A stretch of 19,116 nt of DNA. Source: Gemmatimonadota bacterium. GTDB taxonomy: Bacteria; Gemmatimonadota; Gemmatimonadetes; Gemmatimonadales; Gemmatimonadaceae. The stretch lies in assembly GCA_947475795.1 (NCBI GenBank), contig CANJOX010000014.1, positions 1 through 19,116 on the forward strand, given 5' to 3'. Both the position numbers and the translations under genes were made by a program. The notes beneath the pieces are model-generated. The model did not search any database and had not been told where the DNA came from. It saw only the letters and a program-made list of their open reading frames with translations. Below, piece after piece: positions 6,394 to 14,210 of the stretch (its first letter is position 1; each line of letters begins with the position of its first letter).

Positions 6394-7562
6394 GTACCCC
6401 CGGCGTGCGCCCGCACGGCGTGAACGCCGCGTCGGACGCGCTCTGGCATGACGGGACGCGGGTGGTCCGCGCCGGACTGCCGGACGCGACACCGGGGGCG
6501 CCGTATCTGCCGGGTCCGGTGTTCGCCGCGCCGTACCACGTGTCGGGCGACCCGGCCGACTCCCCGTATACCTACGGGCGCTTTCATAACCCGTCGTGGA
6601 ACGCGTATGAGCGGGCGCTGGAAGCGCTGGAAGGCGGACCGTGTCTGCTGTTCCCGAGCGGTATGGCGGCCACGGCCGCCGTGCTGGCCACGATGGTGCC
6701 GCCGGGGCGCAAGCTGGTGATGCCGGCGGAGAGCTACTACACCACGCGCGTGATCGCGACGCAGGCGTTCCCGGGCGCGTGGTTTGCCGCGCAGGGGATC
6801 GAGGTGGTGACGGCGCCAACGGTGGGTGACGGTTTGCGCGCCGCGTTGGACGGGGCGGCGCTGCTCTGGCTCGAGTCGCCCACCAACCCGTCGCTCGACG
6901 TGTGCGATATCGCCGCGCTGGCGCGGGCCGCGCACGACGCCGGCGCGCTGGTGGCGGTGGACAACACCACGGCCACACCGCTGCTGCAGCAGCCGCTCGC
7001 GCTGGGGGCCGATTTCGCCGTGGTGTCGGACACGAAAGCGATGACGGGGCACGCCGATCTGGTGCTCGGCCACGTGGCTTGTCGTGATACCGCGCACGCG
7101 GAGACGATCCGCACGTGGCGCACGCGGATGGGCGTCATCGCCGGTCCGATGGAAGCGTGGCTCGCGCATCGCTCGCTGGCCACACTCGACGTCCGGCTAT
7201 CGCGGCAGTGCGATACCGCGATGGCGATCGCGACGATGCTGGCGGCGCACCCCAAGGTGCATGGCGTGCGGTATCCCGGCCTCCCCGGGGATCCGTCGTA
7301 CGCCATCGCGTCCACGCAGATGAAGCGGTTTGGGGGCGTGATCAGCTTCGTGCTGCCCGATGCCGCGGCGGTGGCGCGGTTCTTCGCCGCCTCCGAGTTG
7401 ATTTACGAAGCGACCAGCTTCGGCGGTGTGCACACGAGTGCCGAGCGCCGCGCCCGCTGGGGTGGTGACGCCGTGCCGGAGGGGTTCGTACGCCTGAGCA
7501 TCGGGCTCGAGGATGTGCGTGATCTGCTGAACGATTTCGAGCGCGCCCTGGGCGCGGTCTGA
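6390..7562 (+). CDS. Cys/Met-metabolism PLP-dependent enzyme (cystathionine lyase-like)
   Basis: This is a 390-residue fold-type I PLP enzyme acting on sulfur amino acids, most likely a cystathionine beta- or gamma-lyase. Visible family features are YGRFHNPSWNAYERALEALEG (residues 62-82, the YxR-x-NP region), FPSGMAA, VDNTTATP with Asp191, and SDTKAMTGHADLVLGH, where Lys216 should bind PLP. The C-terminal TSFGGVHTSAERRARWGG and RLSIGLEDV close the substrate pocket; in most homologues this loop reads GGxES. The variant is known in a subgroup usually annotated as cystathionine gamma-lyase, so exact specificity is uncertain. GTG 6390 is chosen because it overlaps the upstream stop and gives the usual family length; GTG 6405 and 6420 are alternatives. 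Nine nt separate it from the amidase gene. Confidence 0.87.
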   Translation: MSTPGVRPHGVNAASDALWHDGTRVVRAGLPDATPGAPYLPGPVFAAPYHVSGDPADSPYTYGRFHNPSWNAYERALEALEGGPCLLFPSGMAATAAVLATMVPPGRKLVMPAESYYTTRVIATQAFPGAWFAAQGIEVVTAPTVGDGLRAALDGAALLWLESPTNPSLDVCDIAALARAAHDAGALVAVDNTTATPLLQQPLALGADFAVVSDTKAMTGHADLVLGHVACRDTAHAETIRTWRTRMGVIAGPMEAWLAHRSLATLDVRLSRQCDTAMAIATMLAAHPKVHGVRYPGLPGDPSYAIASTQMKRFGGVISFVLPDAAAVARFFAASELIYEATSFGGVHTSAERRARWGGDAVPEGFVRLSIGLEDVRDLLNDFERALGAV

Positions 7563-7571
7563 GGAGCGGGG

Positions 7572-9248
7572 ATGACGAAGCGGATGGATCGGCGCGGGTT
7601 CGTGGCGTCATCGCTGGCCACGGCGGCCGCGACCACATTGGGCACCATGGCCACCGTCGTACCGGTGCACGCGGCGGCGGCGCTCCCGCCCAGGCCGCCG
7701 GAGGCCGATACCGCCGCGCCGGATGTGTTTGCCTATGCCGAAGTGGGCGTGGCCGAACTGCAGTCGCGCATGACGAAGGGCACGCTCACGTCGCGCGCGC
7801 TCACGGCGGCGTACCTGGCGCGGATCGCTGCGGTGGATCGGGCCGGTCCCACGTTGGGATCGGTGATCGAGCTCAACCCCGACGCGCTCACGATTGCGGC
7901 GCAGCGCGACGCGGAACGGCGCGTCGGCAAAGTGCGCGGACCGCTGCACGGCATCCCGGTGCTGATCAAGGACAACATCGACACCGCGGATCGCATGCAG
8001 ACCACCGCCGGGTCGCTCGCGATGGTGGGGCAGCCGGCTCCGCGTGATGCCTTCATCGTGGAGCGTCTGCGCGCGGCGGGTGCGGTGCTGCTGGGCAAGA
8101 CCAACCTGAGCGAATGGGCGAACTTCCGGTCCACACGCTCCACGAGCGGCTGGAGCGGGCGCGGCGGACAGACGCGGCATCCGTACGTGACCGATCGCAA
8201 TCCGTGCGGCTCGAGTTCGGGCACCGGGAGTGCGATCTCGGCCAATCTGGCGGCCATCGGTATCGGCACCGAAACCGACGGGTCGATCATCTGTCCGTCG
8301 TCGATCTGCGGACTGGTGGGGCTCAAGCCGACGGTGGGGCTGTGGAGTCGCAGCGGGATCATTCCGATCTCGTCCACGCAGGACACGGCCGGGCCGATGG
8401 GGCGCCGCGTGGCCGATGTGGCGGCGCTGCTGGGGGCGCTGACCGGCGTGGATTCGCGTGACCGGGCCACCGCCGCGAGCGCGGGGAAGAGCGCGACCGA
8501 CTACACCACCTTTCTCGACGCGAAGGCGTTGCAGGGGGCGCGGATCGGCGTCGCGCGCAACATGGCCGGCTTCCATCCCGGCGCCGATGCCGCGTTCGAG
8601 CGCGGCCTCGAGGCGCTGCGCCGCGCGGGTGCGATCATCGTGGATCCCGCCAACGTGCCGACGGTGGGGAAGTACGACGAGGCCGAGCTCACGGTGCTGC
8701 TGTACGAGTTCAAGGCCGGGGTGAACGCCTATCTCGCTGAACGCGGCGGCACGGTGTCGGTGCGCACGATGGACGAGGTGATCGCGTACAATCGCGCCCA
8801 TGCCGACACTGAGATGCCGTTCTTCGGTCAGGAGCAGATGGAGCGCGCGCAGACGATGGGCTCGCTGGACGAGGCCGCGTACCGTGAGGCGCTCGAGACG
8901 TGCCGGCGCCTGTCGCGGGACGAGGGGCTGGACGCGATTCTCACGGAGCACTCGCTCGACGCTATCGTGGCGCCGTCGAATGGTCCGTCGTGGCCCACCG
9001 ATCTGCTGAACGGGGATCGCTACACGGGCGGCAACTCCAGCGTGGCCGCTGTGTCGGGGTATCCGAGCATTACCGTGCCGATGGGATTCGTGGGCCTGCT
9101 GCCGCTGGGGATCTCGTTCATCGGTCGCGCGTGGAGCGAGGGGCGGCTGATCGGTCTGGCGTATGCCTTCGAGCAGGCGACCACGGCGCGCCGTGCGCCG
9201 CAGTTTCTCGCCACCGCGCCGATCCCGGCGCCGGCGCGGGGGCGGTAA
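7572..9248 (+). CDS. Exported amidase-signature hydrolase (Tat-type signal)
   Basis: This is a 558-residue member of the amidase signature family, hydrolysing C-N bonds of an unidentified amide. The N-terminus MTKRMDRRGFVASS carries a twin-arginine motif (DRRGFVA) followed by a hydrophobic stretch ending PVHAAA, predicting folded export by Tat. The Ser-cisSer-Lys triad is intact: Lys133 in VLIKDNID, cis-Ser215 in NPCGSSSGTGS, and the nucleophile Ser238 in TETDGSIICPSS. Such exported amidases in soil bacteria are often called GatA-like, but no GatB or GatC is present and export excludes a role in tRNA amidation. The ATG is preceded by GAGGAG, the clearest Shine-Dalgarno sequence in the window. 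The gene follows the PLP enzyme by 9 nt and its TAA abuts the next ATG directly. Confidence 0.93.
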   Translation: MTKRMDRRGFVASSLATAAATTLGTMATVVPVHAAAALPPRPPEADTAAPDVFAYAEVGVAELQSRMTKGTLTSRALTAAYLARIAAVDRAGPTLGSVIELNPDALTIAAQRDAERRVGKVRGPLHGIPVLIKDNIDTADRMQTTAGSLAMVGQPAPRDAFIVERLRAAGAVLLGKTNLSEWANFRSTRSTSGWSGRGGQTRHPYVTDRNPCGSSSGTGSAISANLAAIGIGTETDGSIICPSSICGLVGLKPTVGLWSRSGIIPISSTQDTAGPMGRRVADVAALLGALTGVDSRDRATAASAGKSATDYTTFLDAKALQGARIGVARNMAGFHPGADAAFERGLEALRRAGAIIVDPANVPTVGKYDEAELTVLLYEFKAGVNAYLAERGGTVSVRTMDEVIAYNRAHADTEMPFFGQEQMERAQTMGSLDEAAYREALETCRRLSRDEGLDAILTEHSLDAIVAPSNGPSWPTDLLNGDRYTGGNSSVAAVSGYPSITVPMGFVGLLPLGISFIGRAWSEGRLIGLAYAFEQATTARRAPQFLATAPIPAPARGR

Positions 9249-9608
9249 ATGGCTCCCGAAGCGCCCCGTACGCCGGGGCAGACGCGCGCGCTGGCGCTCG
9301 CGGGCATGATCCTGACGATCGGACTGAGCGTGTGGTCGTGGCAGTTCCTGAACCGTGCGACGACCTCGGGGGTGGAGCGGCTCGCGCGCATCGATCGCGT
9401 GCGTGCGTTGTGCACGGAGGCGTGGGGGACGGCGCGCACTGAAATGGACAGCATGCGGGTGGATCGCATGATGCTGCCCGACACCATCGACGCCGGCTCT
9501 GAACAGGCCATCGATCGCTGCGGCGATCTGCGTGGCGAGAGCGTGCCGAATTCGTTGCCGAATGCCCGCGAGATGTCCGGTGATCCGATGCCGCGCGGTT
9601 TGCGCTGA
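9249..9608 (+). CDS. Hypothetical single-pass membrane protein
   Basis: I do not recognise this 119-residue protein. A basic N-terminus is followed by one hydrophobic segment at about residues 13-33 (ALALAGMILTIGLSVWSWQF). The rest is a soluble, mixed-charge tail, so an N-in, C-out anchor is likely. Two cysteines in the tail (CTEAW and RCGDL) would sit outside the cytoplasm and could pair. Its ATG begins right after the TAA of the amidase gene, and the M19 dipeptidase gene starts 9 nt after its end. That tight packing and its normal codon character argue it is a real gene. A role with the two exported hydrolases is conceivable but unproven. Confidence 0.7.
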   Translation: MAPEAPRTPGQTRALALAGMILTIGLSVWSWQFLNRATTSGVERLARIDRVRALCTEAWGTARTEMDSMRVDRMMLPDTIDAGSEQAIDRCGDLRGESVPNSLPNAREMSGDPMPRGLR

Positions 9609-9617
9609 GGATATGAC

Positions 9618-10808
9618 ATGAAGCGGGTGCTGACCGGTCTGGCGGTGGTGGTCGTCGTGGTGGTAGCGGGCTTCTTCACCGTTGGGGCGCGCATCGCCGA
9701 CTCCGTGATGAACACCGTGGTGAGCACGGCGGTCCCCGCGGTGTCGCCGGCCGGATCGGCGCTGCACCGTCGACTGTTCGTGGCTGATCTGCATGCGGAT
9801 CAGTTGCTGTGGGGGCGCGATCCGCTGGACCGGAGCACGCGTGGGCACGTGGACGTGCCACGGCTGCAGGAGGCGCACGTGGCGCTGCAGGTGTTCGCGG
9901 TGGTCACGAAGACGCCCCGTGGCATGAACTACGATCACAACACCGGCGAGACCGACAACGTGTTGCTGCTCGCGCTGGCGCAGCGGTGGCCGCGCGCCAC
10001 GTGGACGAGCCTGCGTGCGCGCGCGGTGTATCAGGCCGAGCGCCTGCGGGATGCGGCGCTGCGCTCGGGGAACACGCTCACGCTGATCACGACGCGTGAC
10101 GAGCTCGCTGCCTTCGTGGACCGACGGGCGGGCGATCCGGCGCAGGTGTCGGCGCTGCTGGCCATCGAGGGGCTGCACGCGCTCGACGGGTCGCTGGCGA
10201 GTGTCGATACGCTGTATGCCGCGGGCTTTCGCATGATGGGGCTCACGCACTTCTTCGACAACGAAGTGGCGGCCAGTGCGCATGGCATGACGCACGCTGG
10301 GCTCACGCCGCTGGGGCGCCAGGTCGTGGCGCGGATGGAGGCGCTGCAGATCATCGTGGATCTCGCGCACGTCTCGCCGCAGGCGATGCAGGAGGTGCTG
10401 GCGATGGCGACGCGCCCCGTGGTGGTGTCGCACACGGGCGTGGCGGCCACGTGCCCGGGGCCGCGCAATCTCACCGACGAGCAGCTGCGCGCCATTGCCG
10501 CCAACGGCGGACTGGTCGGCATCGGCTACTGGGACGGCGCAGTGTGCGAGCCCACAATCGCGAACATCGTGCAGGCGATTCAGCACGCCGTGCAGGTGGC
10601 CGGCGTCGCGCACGTGGCGCTGGGGTCCGACTTCGATGGCGCCACGCGTACCCCCTTCGATGCGCGCGGCATGGCGGCGATCACCGACGGGCTGCTCAAG
10701 GCGGGCATGGATCAGGACACGATCGCGCGCGTGATGGGAGGCAATACGCGGGATTTTCTGCTGCAGCAGTTGCCGTCGTCGCCAGCCGTGCTGCGGGCGG
10801 GGCGGTAA
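9618..10808 (+). CDS. Membrane dipeptidase, peptidase family M19
   Basis: This is a 396-residue renal-dipeptidase-like zinc enzyme that should split dipeptides, possibly including D-residue-containing ones. Residues 6-24 form a strong hydrophobic segment that either anchors or exports the protein. The binuclear metal site of the family is complete: His59 and Asp61 (DLHADQ), Glu184 (LAIEG), His251 (DLAHVS), His272 (VSHTG) and Asp338 (GSDFDG). GVAATCPGPRNLTDEQL and the C-terminal GGNTRDFL are further family marks. The start is supported by GAGG at 9607-9610, 7 nt before the ATG. It follows the small membrane protein by 9 nt and is probably the last tightly linked gene of the operon, since 58 nt separate it from the next. 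Confidence 0.93.
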   Translation: MKRVLTGLAVVVVVVVAGFFTVGARIADSVMNTVVSTAVPAVSPAGSALHRRLFVADLHADQLLWGRDPLDRSTRGHVDVPRLQEAHVALQVFAVVTKTPRGMNYDHNTGETDNVLLLALAQRWPRATWTSLRARAVYQAERLRDAALRSGNTLTLITTRDELAAFVDRRAGDPAQVSALLAIEGLHALDGSLASVDTLYAAGFRMMGLTHFFDNEVAASAHGMTHAGLTPLGRQVVARMEALQIIVDLAHVSPQAMQEVLAMATRPVVVSHTGVAATCPGPRNLTDEQLRAIAANGGLVGIGYWDGAVCEPTIANIVQAIQHAVQVAGVAHVALGSDFDGATRTPFDARGMAAITDGLLKAGMDQDTIARVMGGNTRDFLLQQLPSSPAVLRAGR

Positions 10809-10839
10809 CCCCCGGCGGTACACGCCCCGGCGGGCACTT

Positions 10840-10853
10840 CCGGACGCGTCCGG
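10840..10853. repeat. Perfect 14-bp palindrome between M19 and VOC genes
   Basis: The sequence CCGGACGCGTCCGG is its own reverse complement and lies 13 nt before the VOC start codon. It has no loop and no following T-tract, so it is more likely a protein-binding site or chance G+C-rich symmetry than a terminator. Confidence 0.4.
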
Positions 10854-10866
10854 GCATTCCTCCCAC

Positions 10867-11274
10867 ATGCTCCGTTTCGCTTCCGCTGTTCCGGTTCTCC
10901 GCGTCGCCGACGTCGCGCGCGTGATGGCGTGGTATCAGGATATTCTCGGCTTCGTCGCGGATCCGTTTCCCGCCGTGGCGCCCTTCTCGTTCTGTATCCT
11001 GCGTCGCGACGGTGTGGAACTCATGCTGCGCCGGTCACGGCAGCCGGTACCGCGCGTGCCGATGGCGCACGATTGGGACGTGTATCTCCGGCTCGAGGGC
11101 GAGGCTCTCACAACGCTGCTCGATCATGCGCGTCGTCGGACGCCGCTGGTGCGCGGTCCGGAACTGATGCCCTACGGTCAGGTCGAGTTTGAACTCGAGG
11201 ATCCCGAAGGGCACCGCATCTGCGTCGCCGAGGTGCTCGACGACGTGAGGGGCTTCCCCCGCGCCGTCGACTAG
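10867..11274 (+). CDS. VOC-superfamily (glyoxalase/bleomycin-resistance fold) protein
   Basis: This is a 135-residue protein with the paired beta-alpha-beta-beta-beta modules of the VOC fold. The first module shows VPVLRVADVARVMAWYQDILGF; the second ends PYGQVEFELEDPEGHRICVAEV, where the final glutamate is a common metal ligand. The canonical first-strand His is not present (AVPVL), so catalytic metal binding is uncertain. Many such small proteins bind hydrophobic ligands or antibiotics, and the function here cannot be assigned. Its TAG stop shares the tetranucleotide CTAG (11271-11274) with the stop of the convergent symporter gene, leaving no room for a terminator between them. Confidence 0.82.
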   Translation: MLRFASAVPVLRVADVARVMAWYQDILGFVADPFPAVAPFSFCILRRDGVELMLRRSRQPVPRVPMAHDWDVYLRLEGEALTTLLDHARRRTPLVRGPELMPYGQVEFELEDPEGHRICVAEVLDDVRGFPRAVD

Positions 11275-12740
11275 CCGGCGCGCCGCGTGCGCGGCGGCAT
11301 GCGCGGCGGCGTGAAGCGGCTCACGATGAGCATGGTGCACACGTTGAGCAGTAGCGCGAGAAATCCGGCATTGATGTCGGTGATGGCATGCGGCCACTGC
11401 GGCAAGAGCGCTGGCATCGAGAGGCCGCCGATGGTGCTGGCCGCCACGGCGGCTTCACCCGCCAGGATGCCCGCGATGGCACCGCCGGCCGTGATGCGCG
11501 CGGCCGGCATGAGCGAGGCGAGCAGGGGCGGAAAGAGCTGCGTGACCATGCTGTAGGCCATGAGCAGCAGCGTCACCAGCGTGGTGCCGCCGCGGAACGT
11601 GAACAGGAGCGCCACGCCGGCGAGTACCGGCACCAGCACACGGGCCCACGTGGCGCTATCGGGCGGATCGCCGTCACGCCGCGGCCGCACGATGCGCGCC
11701 AGCGTGGTGGCGATACTCATCAGGATCAGGGAGCCCGGGACCAACGCCGTGAGCATCCCGGCCGCGCCCACGAGACCGACGATCCACGGCCCGAACTGCG
11801 CGCGGGTCACGCGCAGCAGCGCGAGATCCGCGTCGGCGCCTTGCAGTCCCGGCACGCTGAGCAGGGCGGCAAACCCGATGAAGAAGACGAACAGCAGCAC
11901 CAGTTGATAGAGCGGCATCAGCACGGCGTTGCGGCGGAACACCGAGGCGTCCCGCGCCGTGAAGACGGAGCCGAAGGTGTGCGGCCACATATAAAAGCCG
12001 AACACCGTCACGAGGACCGTGCTGGCGAACCAGCTGGGCGACAGGCCGCTCTCCGGCAGCGTCAGAAAGCCCGGGCGTTCGGCGGCAATGCGCGCGAACA
12101 TGGGGCCGATCCCGTCGTGCAGCGTGTATGGCAGCACGATGCCCAGCCCCACGACCGTGATCAGCACGAGCGCATCCTTGAGCGCGGCGGTCATCGCGGA
12201 TCCTTTCACGCCGGAGAGCACGACGTACACCACCGTGGCCGTGGTGCCGATCCAGATGGCCGCCGTGGCGCTGATCGCCCCGTACGACGACTCCGACACG
12301 ATGATGCCGAGTCCTTTGAGCTGCAGCACGAGATACGGCATGAGCGACGCGATGCTGACCAGCGCCACGAGGTTGCCCAGGGCGGGACTGTCGTAGGCGC
12401 GCGCGAAATACTCCGACTGCGAGAGCACCCGCCACGTCGTGGCGCGCGTCCAGATGGCCGGCAGCAGCCAGTACGACATGATGTACGCCACCGCGCCGTA
12501 GCCGATGATGTAGAACGCGGGCGCGCCGCGTCCGTAGGCCCAGCCGCTGCCACCAAGAAAGGTGAAGGTGGTGTAGATCTCGCCGGCCAGCAGCATGAAC
12601 ACGAGCACCGTGCCGAAGCCGCGGTTGCCCACGCTCCACTGCTCCAGGCTGGTGGTGCCGCCTGTACTGCGGGCGCCGCGCACGCTGAGCAGCAGCGCCA
12701 GCAGTAACGTGGCCGACAGGATGCCCAGCGAGATGATCAC
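11271..12740 (-). CDS. Sodium:solute symporter (SSF family)
   Basis: This is a 489-residue polytopic inner-membrane transporter with roughly 13 hydrophobic helices. The N-terminal region EQWSVGNRGFGTVLVFMLLAGEIYTTFTFLGGSGWAYGRGAPAFY and the following YWLLPAIW are typical of the SSF family, as are LKDALVLITV and PHTFGSVFTARD in the middle. The substrate is not readable. Because it is encoded with an M20 amidohydrolase, uptake of the released amino acid or of its acylated precursor is a reasonable inference. GTG 12740 is chosen because it overlaps the DUF3311 stop (GTGA), marking translational coupling. Upstream extension to 13106 in this frame would run through two other genes and is rejected. 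Confidence 0.9.
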   Translation of the reverse strand: MIISLGILSATLLLALLLSVRGARSTGGTTSLEQWSVGNRGFGTVLVFMLLAGEIYTTFTFLGGSGWAYGRGAPAFYIIGYGAVAYIMSYWLLPAIWTRATTWRVLSQSEYFARAYDSPALGNLVALVSIASLMPYLVLQLKGLGIIVSESSYGAISATAAIWIGTTATVVYVVLSGVKGSAMTAALKDALVLITVVGLGIVLPYTLHDGIGPMFARIAAERPGFLTLPESGLSPSWFASTVLVTVFGFYMWPHTFGSVFTARDASVFRRNAVLMPLYQLVLLFVFFIGFAALLSVPGLQGADADLALLRVTRAQFGPWIVGLVGAAGMLTALVPGSLILMSIATTLARIVRPRRDGDPPDSATWARVLVPVLAGVALLFTFRGGTTLVTLLLMAYSMVTQLFPPLLASLMPAARITAGGAIAGILAGEAAVAASTIGGLSMPALLPQWPHAITDINAGFLALLLNVCTMLIVSRFTPPRMPPRTRRAG

Positions 12741-12925
12741 GGCGTCCGACGGTCGAGGACACCGATGAGCGCCATGACGACGGACGCCATGAGCACCCAC
12801 CCCACGATCCAGCCCAGCAGAAACGGCATCCCGAGGAGGCGCGGCTCGATGCGGTTGGCGAACCATGGCGCTCCCACGATCGCGACGGCTGGCACGAGGG
12901 CCAGCAGTCGGTACGGTCTGGTCAT
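12737..12925 (-). CDS. DUF3311 small membrane protein, symporter partner
   Basis: This 62-residue protein has two hydrophobic helices (LLALVPAVAIVGAPWFANRIEP, and the segment from LLGMPFLLGWIVGWV to MALIGVL). The NRIEPRLLGMPF turn between them is characteristic of DUF3311. Genes of this family are regularly found directly before SSF symporters, and a stabilising or accessory role is usually assumed, though not demonstrated. It overlaps the M20 gene upstream by ATGA and the symporter downstream by GTGA, so the three proteins should be made in proportion. Confidence 0.85.
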   Translation of the reverse strand: MTRPYRLLALVPAVAIVGAPWFANRIEPRLLGMPFLLGWIVGWVLMASVVMALIGVLDRRTP

Positions 12926-14130
12926 GCCGTGCCCAGCAGATCGAGGGTGGCCGCGGTGAGGTAGCGCAGGCCGATGTCGAGGGCGTGCTCGTCGATCTGG
13001 AAGCGCGGGTGATGATGCGGGAAGTCGATGCCCGCGTCCGCATTCCCGGCGCCGATGAACGCGAAGACGCCCGGTGCGCGCTGCTGATACGCCGAGAAAT
13101 CCTCACCGCCCATCGTGGGACGCATGTCGATCACCGTGTCCGCGCCGAAGGTGCGCGTGACCACGTCGGTGAGTCGCGCCGTGAGCGCGGGGTCGTTGAT
13201 CACCGGACGGTAGCCCGGCTCGTAGTGGAACGCATACGTGGCGCCGAAGGCACTGGTCACGCCGTTGATGATGCGCTCGAGCATGGCCGGCACGGTGGTG
13301 CGCAGCGTGGGATCGAAGGTGCGCACGGTGCCTGCGAGATAGGCCGACTCAGGGACGACGTTGAACGTGGTGCCGGCGATGAACTGCGTGACCGACACGA
13401 CCACGGGATCGAGCGGATCGACGAGGCGTGACACGACGTGGTGCAGCGCCGACACGACCTGCGCGCCGATGGCGATGGGGTCGATGGTGTCGTGCGGGAT
13501 GGCGGCATGGCCGCCCTTCCCGGTGATGGTGCACGAGAAGGTGTCGGGGGCGGCCATCGCGGGGCCCGCAATCAGTCCGATGCGCCCCACCGGCATTCCG
13601 GACCACAGATGGAGCCCGATGACCTGATCGACGCCGTCCATGACCCCCAGCCGCACCATCTCCTCGGCGCCGCCGGGCGAGAGCTCCTCCGCGTGCTGGA
13701 AGAGAAAACGGACCTCGCCGCGCAGGTGGTCGCGGTGACGCGCCAGCAGGGTGACGAGGCCGAGGACGATGGACGTGTGCCCGTCGTGCCCGCAGGCGTG
13801 CATGGCGCCGTCGGACTGCGACCGGTACTCGACGTCGTTCTCCTCGTGGATCGGGAGCGCATCGATGTCCGCCCGCACGGCGATCACCGGCCCGGCGTGG
13901 CCGGTGCGGAGGCGCGCCATCACGCTCGTCTCGGTGGGACGCGAGATCTCGAGGCCGCCGATCTGCTCCAGCACCTGCCGGATGAACCGCGCGGTTTCGT
14001 GCTCCTGAAACGCGACTTCGGGGCGACGGTGCAACGCGCGGCGCCAGTCGATGACTTGGGGCGCGAGCTGTTCTGCCTCGAGGAGCAAGGCGGCGGCGTC
14101 GAGGGCCGGCGTTTGAATGGCAGTCGTCAT
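12922..14130 (-). CDS. M20-family amidohydrolase (N-acyl amino acid or hippurate hydrolase type)
   Basis: This is a 402-residue metal-dependent amidohydrolase with no signal peptide, so cytoplasmic. Motifs of the M20D branch are present: MHACGHDGHT (110-119) with Cys113 and His115, HAEE (146-149) with Glu149, GLHLW with His174, the dimerisation-domain GKGGHAAIPH (204-213), GGEDFS (341-346) and HHHPRF (372-377). This set matches hippurate hydrolases, N-acyl-L-amino acid amidohydrolases and plant IAA-conjugate hydrolases. The natural acyl group is unknown. ATG 14130 is preferred; GTG 14136 would add two residues. No Shine-Dalgarno was found, and the 80-nt divergent spacer to the next gene holds no obvious -10 for this direction. 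It is the first gene of a three-gene operon with DUF3311 and symporter genes. Confidence 0.92.
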   Translation of the reverse strand: MTTAIQTPALDAAALLLEAEQLAPQVIDWRRALHRRPEVAFQEHETARFIRQVLEQIGGLEISRPTETSVMARLRTGHAGPVIAVRADIDALPIHEENDVEYRSQSDGAMHACGHDGHTSIVLGLVTLLARHRDHLRGEVRFLFQHAEELSPGGAEEMVRLGVMDGVDQVIGLHLWSGMPVGRIGLIAGPAMAAPDTFSCTITGKGGHAAIPHDTIDPIAIGAQVVSALHHVVSRLVDPLDPVVVSVTQFIAGTTFNVVPESAYLAGTVRTFDPTLRTTVPAMLERIINGVTSAFGATYAFHYEPGYRPVINDPALTARLTDVVTRTFGADTVIDMRPTMGGEDFSAYQQRAPGVFAFIGAGNADAGIDFPHHHPRFQIDEHALDIGLRYLTAATLDLLGTA

Positions 14131-14199
14131 GGTCACGGATCAGGCACGGGTGGACTCGGACGCTTCCCTAGTGATGTAACCGCTTTCGGCTTCTTTGCG

Positions 14200-14205
14200 T
14201 AGGTT
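14200..14205 (+). promoter_or_regulatory. Candidate -10 with leaderless spacing (gene at 14211)
   Basis: TAGGTT is followed by five bases and ATG 14211. No Shine-Dalgarno fits in so short a gap. No clear -35 was found. Confidence 0.45.
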
Positions 14206-14210
14206 TGACC

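Noticed and set aside
7608..10868. A very long open frame (over 1,000 codons) on the minus strand
   Set aside because: It runs antisense through the amidase, small membrane protein and M19 genes, which have intact catalytic motifs. Its translation is rich in Arg, His and Gly with no domain, typical of a shadow frame in G+C-rich DNA.
12741..13106. Upstream extension of the symporter frame
   Set aside because: It would run through DUF3311 and the end of the M20 gene in the wrong phase, and its residues are low-complexity Arg/Ser. The GTGA overlap at 12740 explains the start.
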